A stretch of 8,394 nt of DNA from the NCBI GenBank assembly GCA_947369305.1, contig CANBLA010000036.1, forward strand, positions 1-8,394, given 5' to 3'. This document shows positions 1-5,013 of the stretch, piece by piece. A program made the translations under genes and the position numbers. Source of the DNA: an uncultured Clostridia bacterium. GTDB lineage: Bacteria > Bacillota_A > Clostridia > TANB77 > CAG-508. The first letter of the stretch is position 1. The number at the start of each line of letters is the position of its first letter. The notes beneath the pieces were generated by a model. That model was given only the letters and a program-made list of their open reading frames with translations. It did no database searches and was not told the DNA's origin.

Positions 1-158
1 GATATTTCTATTTCTGAAATTTCTCCTTGATTAATTGCTTGAATTAATTCTGAATAATTCATTTTTCTATCTGAGCTGTTTAGTAAACCACTTAATATTC
101 CGATAGAAGCAAAAATAAAAATTAACCAGATTGCTAATGTTTTAATTCCGTTTTTCAA
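1..158 (-). CDS. ftsH: FtsH N-terminus (ATP-dependent membrane zinc protease), partial
   Basis: Only the first 52 codons are in the window and the gene continues past the left edge. The visible protein starts MKNGIKTLAIWL, has one hydrophobic segment at about residues 5-26 and then MNYSELIQAINQGEISEI. This is the usual FtsH start: a first membrane helix followed by the extracytoplasmic segment with a YSEL/YSEF-type motif. The AAA+ ATPase and HExxH protease parts lie outside. FtsH is known to degrade misassembled membrane proteins and some regulators. The start is a TTG codon (158-156), chosen because a perfect AAGGAGG lies 8 bases upstream and no ATG fits. Location downstream of tilS supports the call, as tilS-(hpt)-ftsH is a common Firmicute order; here hpt is missing. 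It has its own promoter at 193-221. The identification rests on a short N-terminus plus gene context. Confidence 0.82.
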   Translation of the reverse strand, partial: MKNGIKTLAIWLIFIFASIGILSGLLNSSDRKMNYSELIQAINQGEISEIEI

Positions 159-166
159 ACTGTTTT

Positions 167-173
167 CCTCCTT
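167..173 (-). promoter_or_regulatory. Ribosome binding site of ftsH, fixes the TTG start
   Basis: On the minus strand this reads AAGGAGG, a full match to the anti-Shine-Dalgarno sequence, with 8 bases to the TTG at 158. It is the main reason for accepting a TTG start for ftsH. Confidence 0.85.
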
Positions 174-192
174 AATATTTTATTTGTCTTAC

Positions 193-221
193 ATAATAGC
201 ATATGAAAAATTGTTTTTCAA
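193..221 (-). promoter_or_regulatory. Sigma-A-type promoter of ftsH with extended -10
   Basis: Minus strand: -35 TTGAAA (221-216), a 17-base spacer, and -10 TATTAT (198-193) preceded by TGC, giving an extended -10 (TGnTATTAT). Transcription would start near 186, leaving a leader of about 28 bases before the TTG. A 17-bp palindrome (204-220) covers the -35 and most of the spacer. The promoter shows that ftsH need not depend on read-through from tilS. Confidence 0.75.
204..220. repeat. Perfect palindrome TGAAAAA-TTG-TTTTTCA over the ftsH promoter
   Basis: Seven-base perfect arms with a 3-base centre. It overlaps five of six -35 bases and the following spacer of the ftsH promoter, where a repressor would compete with RNA polymerase. 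The sequence is AT-rich, so chance symmetry is possible. It matches neither CIRCE (HrcA) nor the CtsR heptad repeat as I know them. Confidence 0.4.
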
Positions 222-231
222 TACCTTTTTT

Positions 232-257
232 AAAATGTTATATTCTTGTAACATTTT
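232..257. repeat. Inverted repeat between tilS and ftsH; weak terminator or operator
   Basis: AAAATGTTA (232-240) and TAACATTTT (249-257) form a 9-bp perfect stem with an 8-base loop. On the minus strand it lies just after tilS, and the arm ends in TTTT, so it could end the rplI-dnaB-tilS transcript. The stem has only two G-C pairs and no further U-run, so it would be a weak terminator. It also lies 10 bases upstream of the ftsH -35, which would suit an activator or operator site. Confidence 0.35.
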
Positions 258-278
258 GATTTTTAAGTTTTCTAGGGA

Positions 279-1301
279 TTAAATATTTACCGCCATTATT
301 TTTAATTGTTTCTTTTGTGTTACAATTTTTAAATACTTATTTGGTGTTAGATATTTGTTACCAATATTATTGTTGCATAATTTTATGATATCCTCTATAT
401 GTATTTTTTCAATACCTTGTGTGGTGCCAAATATTTTGTTAATTGAATATAAAATTATTCTTTTTTGCAAAATTGTTTCTACTTCATTCAATTTTTTTAA
501 ATCTATAATAATTTCTGCATTATTTAATTTATTATACGTATAATCCTTTGTCAAATTCACTTCTTGTATACACAATTTTTCATATAGTTCCCTTGTTTGA
601 GCTTGCAAATATTGCTCTTGTTCTTTCGCAATTTCAGATAATCTTTGCAATGTCAATACAATATTGGGATTAAACTCTTTTTCGATATACGGAATCACAA
701 TATTTCTAATTTTATTTCTGCTGTACGTGTTATCCTCATTAGACTCGTCGTGCCTTGCCATAATATCATTTTGCATTAAATATGTTTCAATTTCATCTCG
801 TTTTGTTTCAAGTAATGGTCTGATGTATTTCCCATTTATTTTTTCCATTCCAATTAAACCTTTTGTGCCTGTTCCTCTAAGAATATTCATTAGAATTGTC
901 TCTCCATTATCGTTACAATTATGAGCAATTGCAATTTTATTACTATTCGTTTGATGCATAATTTCATCAAAAAAGTTGTAACGTACTATCCTTCCAGTTT
1001 CTTCAATGCCTCGTTTTTGTTTTTTAGCAATTTCTTCGACATTAACCTGTTTTACAAAAAAAGGTACGTTTATTTTCTTACAAAAATTCTTCACAAATAA
1101 TTCATCCTCACATGCATTCTGACGCAGTCCATGATTGACATGACAAACAACGATTTGAAAATTAATTTTGTGCGAAATCTTATGCAAAATAGTAAGCATA
1201 CAAATAGAATCTGGACCACCAGAAACACCTAAAATAATTTTGTCGCCTTTTTCTATTAATTTATATTTTGTTACAAATTCAAAAATTTTTTGCTCTAACA
1301 T
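279..1301 (-). CDS. tilS: tRNA(Ile)-lysidine synthetase TilS, short form
   Basis: TilS uses ATP and lysine to convert C34 of the CAU-anticodon tRNA-Ile into lysidine, so that the tRNA reads AUA and is charged with Ile rather than Met. The N-terminal N-type ATP pyrophosphatase domain shows the PP-loop SGGPDS (residues 27-32), HVNHGLR (54-60), AHNCNDNGET (126-135), and RPLLETKRDEI followed by DESN and RNKIRN (195-200), all typical of TilS. At 340 residues it is well below the E. coli (432) and B. subtilis (472) proteins and near the A. aeolicus form (317). It ends after the substrate-binding domain and lacks the C-terminal TilS_C domain. The ATG at 1301 has AGGGAAG a few bases upstream. The gene starts 38 bases after dnaB and is probably co-transcribed with it. 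The codons after the stop remain open in another frame (see findings). Confidence 0.93.
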   Translation of the reverse strand: MLEQKIFEFVTKYKLIEKGDKIILGVSGGPDSICMLTILHKISHKINFQIVVCHVNHGLRQNACEDELFVKNFCKKINVPFFVKQVNVEEIAKKQKRGIEETGRIVRYNFFDEIMHQTNSNKIAIAHNCNDNGETILMNILRGTGTKGLIGMEKINGKYIRPLLETKRDEIETYLMQNDIMARHDESNEDNTYSRNKIRNIVIPYIEKEFNPNIVLTLQRLSEIAKEQEQYLQAQTRELYEKLCIQEVNLTKDYTYNKLNNAEIIIDLKKLNEVETILQKRIILYSINKIFGTTQGIEKIHIEDIIKLCNNNIGNKYLTPNKYLKIVTQKKQLKIMAVNI

Positions 1302-1339
1302 AATTCTTCCCTTTTTGGTAGGTTTATAAACGATTTATT

Positions 1340-2680
1340 TTAATATCCTTCATCATAATGACGTTCTAAATTTGCAAATTTGGTGTAACTTGGCATCCAA
1401 GCAAGTTTTACAGTCCCTGTCGAACCTCCTCTGTGCTTTGCCATAATCACTTCTGCCACATTTTTTTCTTCGCTATCTTCATTATAATAATCGTCTCGAT
1501 ACAAGAAAATAACAATATCCGCATCCTGCTCAATGGCTCCAGACTCTCTTAAATCAGAAAGCATTGGTCGTTTATCATCACGTTTTTCTGCTCCACGAGA
1601 CAATTGAGATAATGCTATAACTGGTACATCTAATTCTTTTGCTAGAATTTTAAGCGAACGACTAATTTCAGAAATTTCCTGCTCACGACTACTATTTCGT
1701 TTTCCGCTTCCTTGAATTAACTGTAAATAGTCAATTACAATCAAGCCAATATCTTTTTCCATTTTTAATTTTCTGCATTTGGCTCGGATTTCCATAATAG
1801 AAATTCCCGGTGTATCATCAATATAGATTGGCGCATCTGATAAAATTCCCAAAGTAGATGCTAATTTCATCCAATCTTGATCTTCGATTTGACCCGTTTT
1901 TATTTTATTACTATCCACCATCGCTTCACTACACAAAATTCTGTTACCAATTTGCTCTTTTGACATTTCTAAATTAAAAATGGCAACTGGAGTTTTATTT
2001 TGAACAGCAACATTGGTAGCAATATTGATTGCAAATGCCGATTTTCCCATAGCTGGACGAGCTGCTAAAATAATGAGTTCTGAACCATGAAATCCAGAAG
2101 TTTTATAGTCCAAATCAGAAAAACCGGTAGAAACACCTGTTATATGTCCTTTTTGATTATACAATTTTTCTAATTCTGCAAACGACTCAACAAGCACATC
2201 TTTGATGGAAGAATAACCTGTTGCATTTTTCTTTTGTGTCAAATCAAAAATCTTTTTTTCTGCCATATCTAAAATGCCATCAACTTCTTCAGTTTCATCA
2301 TATCCTAATGAAATCAGCTCATTGGCAGATTGTATTAAATTTCGAAGCATGTATTTTTCATCAACAATTTTAATATATCGTTCCACATTTGCCGTAGTTG
2401 GAACCTTATCTGGTAAAGAAGCTAAATATTCAATTCCGCCAACTCTTTCAAAATTTCCAGATTCTACTAATTCTGCTTTAACGGTAATAATATCAATTGG
2501 TTCATTTTTAGCGTATAAACTTAAAATCGCTCCAAAAATTGCTTTGTTGTCTTCTCGATAAAATGCCTCTTCTTTTAATATTTCAATGCTACTAATTACA
2601 GCATCTTTATCCGTTAACATAGATCCAATAATAGCTTGCTCTGCTTCGATATCATGTGGTGGTATTTTTCCTATATCCAT
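1340..2680 (-). CDS. dnaB: Replicative DNA helicase DnaB
   Basis: This is the hexameric 5'-3' helicase that unwinds DNA at the replication fork and interacts with primase (called DnaC in B. subtilis). Counting from the upstream ATG at 2686, residues 8-110 form the helical N-terminal domain (PPHDIEAEQAIIGSML). A linker follows, then the RecA-like ATPase with Walker A ARPAMGKSAF (209-218), Walker B LIVIDYLQL (315-323), the SDLRESGAIEQDAD stretch (377-390) and the KHRGGSTGTV motif (417-426). Total length of 446-448 residues is normal, and no intein interrupts the ATPase domain. I chose the ATG at 2680 because AGGAG (2693-2689) is 8 bases from it but only 2 bases from the ATG at 2686; the alternative adds just Met-Gly. 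The gene begins directly after rplI, a conserved Firmicute pairing. Confidence 0.97.
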   Translation of the reverse strand: MDIGKIPPHDIEAEQAIIGSMLTDKDAVISSIEILKEEAFYREDNKAIFGAILSLYAKNEPIDIITVKAELVESGNFERVGGIEYLASLPDKVPTTANVERYIKIVDEKYMLRNLIQSANELISLGYDETEEVDGILDMAEKKIFDLTQKKNATGYSSIKDVLVESFAELEKLYNQKGHITGVSTGFSDLDYKTSGFHGSELIILAARPAMGKSAFAINIATNVAVQNKTPVAIFNLEMSKEQIGNRILCSEAMVDSNKIKTGQIEDQDWMKLASTLGILSDAPIYIDDTPGISIMEIRAKCRKLKMEKDIGLIVIDYLQLIQGSGKRNSSREQEISEISRSLKILAKELDVPVIALSQLSRGAEKRDDKRPMLSDLRESGAIEQDADIVIFLYRDDYYNEDSEEKNVAEVIMAKHRGGSTGTVKLAWMPSYTKFANLERHYDEGY

Positions 2681-2688
2681 TCCCATAT

Positions 2689-2693
2689 CTCCT
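2689..2693 (-). promoter_or_regulatory. Ribosome binding site of dnaB, favours the second ATG
   Basis: AGGAG on the minus strand, a few bases after the rplI stop codon. Spacing is 2 bases to the ATG at 2686 and 8 bases to the ATG at 2680, so initiation at 2680 is more likely. Confidence 0.7.
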
Positions 2694-2696
2694 ATT

Positions 2697-3143
2697 TTAT
2701 ATGGTTGTAACCATAACCTTTACAGTTGCTACAACGCCTTCGTTTAACTTAATATCTACTTTCGTAATACCTGCAACTTTAATACTTTCTGGTAATACGA
2801 TTTTTTTCTTATCAACAACAATATTAAAATCTTTTTTCAATGTTTCTGCAATTTCTTTGGCTGTAATAGCCCCAAATAAACGTCCGTTTTCACCCGCTTT
2901 TACAGAAAATTTAAGGGTTATTTCTTTCATTTTTTGGGCTAAATTTTGAGCTTCTTTTAAATCCTCTCCTTTTCGAAAACTTTCCGAATCCTTTTTAGCT
3001 TTTAAATTATTCATATTTCCTGTATCTGCTGGGACAGCTAAATTTTTAGGGAACAAATAATTTTTGGCATATCCGTCTGCCGCATTGACAACTTGATCTT
3101 TCTTTCCAACACCTTTGATATCTTGTTTTAAAATAACTTTCAT
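2697..3143 (-). CDS. rplI: 50S ribosomal protein L9
   Basis: L9 binds 23S rRNA near the L1 stalk and helps maintain reading frame. The 148-residue length is typical. The N-terminal domain MKVILKQDIKGVGKKDQVV, followed by DGYAKNYLFPKNLA, carries the L9 signature (glycine-rich loop, then GYAxNYLxP). A long connecting helix follows (about residues 45-75, rich in Lys, Glu and Ala), then the C-terminal domain with GRLFGAITAKEIAETLKK. The ATG at 3143 is preceded by AAGGGAG at a 5-base spacing. It is the first gene of the rplI-dnaB-tilS unit and has a clear promoter at 3194-3222. The yybT/gdpP gene often found upstream of rplI in Firmicutes is not here; the upstream neighbour is divergent. Confidence 0.98.
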   Translation of the reverse strand: MKVILKQDIKGVGKKDQVVNAADGYAKNYLFPKNLAVPADTGNMNNLKAKKDSESFRKGEDLKEAQNLAQKMKEITLKFSVKAGENGRLFGAITAKEIAETLKKDFNIVVDKKKIVLPESIKVAGITKVDIKLNEGVVATVKVMVTTI

Positions 3144-3193
3144 GTTTTCTCCCTTCTTTGGATTATTTTTCCTTTTTTCGTTCTTTGATGTTC

Positions 3194-3222
3194 ATTGTAT
3201 AACAAATTTGGGAATTTTTCAA
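3194..3222 (-). promoter_or_regulatory. Sigma-A-type promoter of the rplI-dnaB-tilS operon
   Basis: Minus strand: -35 TTGAAA (3222-3217), 17-base spacer, -10 TACAAT (3199-3194), each with one mismatch to consensus. Transcription would start near 3187, giving a leader of about 44 bases before rplI. Spacing and position both fit well. Confidence 0.75.
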
Positions 3223-3316
3223 GTTTTTTATTTTAAATTCATTTTGGTTTATGAAAACTTTAGCAGAAATGCTTTGGAATTTTAGATTATGTTGTTTATA
3301 TCATACTTATTTACGT

Positions 3317-3365
3317 TTGTCAATAAATGCTTTTCCGGATTAAAATTATTTTTTCGGAAATACTA
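3317..3365 (+). promoter_or_regulatory. Candidate promoter region of the spore photoproduct lyase gene
   Basis: Two overlapping readings exist. A sigma-A-like pair is TTGTCA (3317-3322) and TAAAAT (3341-3346) with an 18-base spacer. A sporulation-type reading is AATACTA (3359-3365), one base away from the CATACTA -10 known for sigma-G promoters, with only a poor -35 (GGATT, 3337-3341) 17 bases upstream. B. subtilis splB is a sigma-G gene, so the second reading is attractive but not demonstrated. TTTCCG (3332-3337) and CGGAAA (3355-3360) form a spaced inverted repeat around the TAAAAT. Confidence 0.4.
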
Positions 3366-3394
3366 TTTTTAAACAAAATCGAAAGGAGTCTTTC

Positions 3395-4393
3395 ATGTTC
3401 AAACCAGATGCCATTTATTGTGAGCCTAACATCGAAAACTATCGTTTAGGCAAAGAATTACTACAAAAGTATACAGACACTCCAAAATTTACAATTGAAA
3501 ATCATAATAATATTCCAGAAATGCGAAATCAATCAAATTCTGCCTTTCCTAAAATGAAAAAAAATTTGATTATTGCTACTCGAAAAACACATAAATATAC
3601 GGAAAATCATAAAGTATCGGACTTTTTAGTTCCTTTTACTTCTTCTGGTTGTACTGCCATGTGTTTGTATTGTTACCTTGTGTGCAACTATAATAAATGT
3701 GCATATTTACGCTTGTTTGTCAATCGTGAAGAAATGTTAGATAAAATTATTAAAACCGCTGAAAAAAATGATAAAGAATTAACTTTCGAAATTGGCAGTA
3801 ATAGTGATTTAATTTTAGAAAACTCAATTACCAACAATTTAGTATGGACCATTGAAAATTTTGCAAACTCCAAAAAAGGCTTTCTTACCTTTCCAACAAA
3901 ATTTGATATGGTTGACCCAATCTTAAATATTTCTGGAAAGGATAAAATTATCATTCGAATGAGTGTTAATCCTCAAGAATTAATTGATAAAATTGAGTTT
4001 GGAACATCACGTTTGAAAAATAGAATTGAGGCAATTAATAAATTATGTGATGCTGGATATCGTGTAGGAATTTTAATTGCGCCAATTATTCTGATAGAAA
4101 ATTGGCAAAAATTATATGAAAATTTAGTGATTAATTTGGCTAAAAATTTAAATGAAAAAGCCAAATCTAGTATATTTTTTGAACTTATTTTTATGACTTA
4201 TAGTTATATTCATAAAATGATAAATACAGAGGCTTTTCCAAATGCAATTAATTTGTACAATCCAGAAATCATGACTGGACGCGGTCGTGGAAAATATTGC
4301 TATAAAAAGGAGATACGAGATAACGCAGAAAACCTTTTACTTTCACTTTTGCATGAGTATTTCCCTAAAAATAGGATATGGTACGTGAGTTAG
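3395..4393 (+). CDS. splB: Spore photoproduct lyase-like radical SAM protein
   Basis: Spore photoproduct lyase uses a [4Fe-4S] cluster and S-adenosylmethionine to split the 5-thyminyl-5,6-dihydrothymine lesion that UV forms in spore DNA. The 332 residues match the family length (B. subtilis 342). The radical SAM motif CTAMCLYC (C86, C90, C93) is followed by Tyr94. Tyr92 and Tyr94 flank the last cluster cysteine, as in the Bacillus enzyme. Later landmarks are FEIGSNSD (131-138), RMSVNPQ (188-194), AGYRVGILIAPI (220-231), FFELI (261-265) and a C-terminal GKYCYKKE then YFPKNRIWY. Two extra cysteines (C97, C102) follow the cluster motif. Ser135 appears to occupy the place of the catalytic Cys141 of B. 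subtilis, by alignment from memory. The ATG has AAAGGAG 6 bases upstream. The gene is monocistronic, divergent from rplI, and ends at a strong terminator. Its presence implies an endospore former. Confidence 0.88.
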   Translation: MFKPDAIYCEPNIENYRLGKELLQKYTDTPKFTIENHNNIPEMRNQSNSAFPKMKKNLIIATRKTHKYTENHKVSDFLVPFTSSGCTAMCLYCYLVCNYNKCAYLRLFVNREEMLDKIIKTAEKNDKELTFEIGSNSDLILENSITNNLVWTIENFANSKKGFLTFPTKFDMVDPILNISGKDKIIIRMSVNPQELIDKIEFGTSRLKNRIEAINKLCDAGYRVGILIAPIILIENWQKLYENLVINLAKNLNEKAKSSIFFELIFMTYSYIHKMINTEAFPNAINLYNPEIMTGRGRGKYCYKKEIRDNAENLLLSLLHEYFPKNRIWYVS

Positions 4394-4404
4394 ATTTACC
4401 TTAT

Positions 4405-4443
4405 AAAAAATAGCCAAAGCAGCATTTGCTTTGGCTATTTTTT
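4405..4443. terminator. Perfect bidirectional intrinsic terminator between convergent genes
   Basis: A 17-bp perfect stem (4405-4421 with 4427-4443) encloses a 5-base loop GCATT. The core TAGCCAAAGCA / TGCTTTGGCTA is flanked by six A on one side and six T on the other, so it works in both directions. It lies 12 bases after the splB-like stop and 2 bases after the stop of the minus-strand gene at 4445, so both convergent units can share it. Confidence 0.95.
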
Positions 4444-4444
4444 A

Positions 4445-4999
4445 TTATGAAACAAATTTTATTGAATATGAACTTGCTGGTATATGCACTTTTATTGATA
4501 TGTCATTTTCATTTTTATATTTTATTTGTAATTTAACATCTAATTCTCCCCCATTTACTACAATCGAGTCTTTTAGATATTTAGAAGATTCATATTCTAA
4601 TTTTTCCTCAGATAACTTTTGAATTTCTTTTATCAAATTTACAAAATCTGTTTCTGTTAAGTTCCCCAATTTTCGTTTTATATTTGCAACATTATTGTTA
4701 TAATATTCTATAACTTCTTTTTCTTCCATATTAACAGTATGTTGTTTCAAAAAAGGAATGGTTCCTGTCATAAATTCTGAAACTTTAGTTGAAATATCTT
4801 TCATTTGTAAATTTCCTTTATATTGCTGTGAAATGGCTATTGTATTTGCAGGATATTTATTTTGTAAACCATTTGGTATTGTCGTCTCATTAATGATTTT
4901 TGTTTTTTGCTTTAATAATCCTAATAGACACGTCAGAATTAGTAAAATTATAACTAAAACTATCATAAAAATTATAATAATTTTTTTATTTTCCTTCAC
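4445..4999 (-). CDS. Small single-pass membrane protein of unknown family
   Basis: I do not recognise this family. From the GTG at 4999 the product has 184 residues: a short basic start (MKENKK), one strongly hydrophobic segment at about residues 7-29, then a domain predicted to be outside the membrane. That domain has a helical, charged middle (about 70-135, with EEKEVIEYYNNNVANIKRKL and a Glu/Lys-rich helix) and a C-terminal part of alternating residues (about 141-184) that looks like beta strands. The GTG was chosen because AGGAG sits 7 bases upstream; a longer TTG reading from 5032 would place that site inside the gene. The only cysteine (Cys24) lies in the membrane segment without a proper lipobox. 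It begins 14 bases after the large wall-hydrolase gene and is surely co-transcribed with it, so a joint role at the cell envelope is likely. It is the last gene before the terminator. Confidence 0.82.
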   Translation of the reverse strand: MKENKKIIIIFMIVLVIILLILTCLLGLLKQKTKIINETTIPNGLQNKYPANTIAISQQYKGNLQMKDISTKVSEFMTGTIPFLKQHTVNMEEKEVIEYYNNNVANIKRKLGNLTETDFVNLIKEIQKLSEEKLEYESSKYLKDSIVVNGGELDVKLQIKYKNENDISIKVHIPASSYSIKFVS

Positions 5000-5006
5000 T
5001 TCTATA

Positions 5007-5011
5007 CTCCT
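5007..5011 (-). promoter_or_regulatory. Ribosome binding site setting the GTG start at 4999
   Basis: AGGAG on the minus strand (within AAAAAGGAG), 7 bases before GTG 4999-4997. It lies directly next to the stop codon of the upstream gene (5016-5014), a layout typical of coupled operon genes. Confidence 0.75.
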
Positions 5012-5013
5012 TT

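Noticed and set aside
1302..1339. Terminator between dnaB and tilS
   Set aside because: Only a 5-bp ATAAA/TTTAT hairpin with no U-run is present, so read-through into tilS is expected.
1340..2680. Intein or phage-type origin of dnaB
   Set aside because: DnaB is a frequent intein host, but the ATPase motifs are continuous at normal spacing, and the neighbours rplI and tilS are the chromosomal ones.
3144..3394. Riboswitch or small RNA in the divergent region
   Set aside because: I saw only the two promoter regions and short, weak inverted repeats (such as AGCA-gaaa-TGCT at 3262-3273). No known riboswitch core or GC-rich structure is visible.
4920..4940. Lipoprotein signal at Cys24 of the small membrane protein
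   Set aside because: The residues before the cysteine are ILT, with Thr at -1 where Gly, Ala or Ser is expected, and the hydrophobic run continues past the cysteine as in a membrane anchor.
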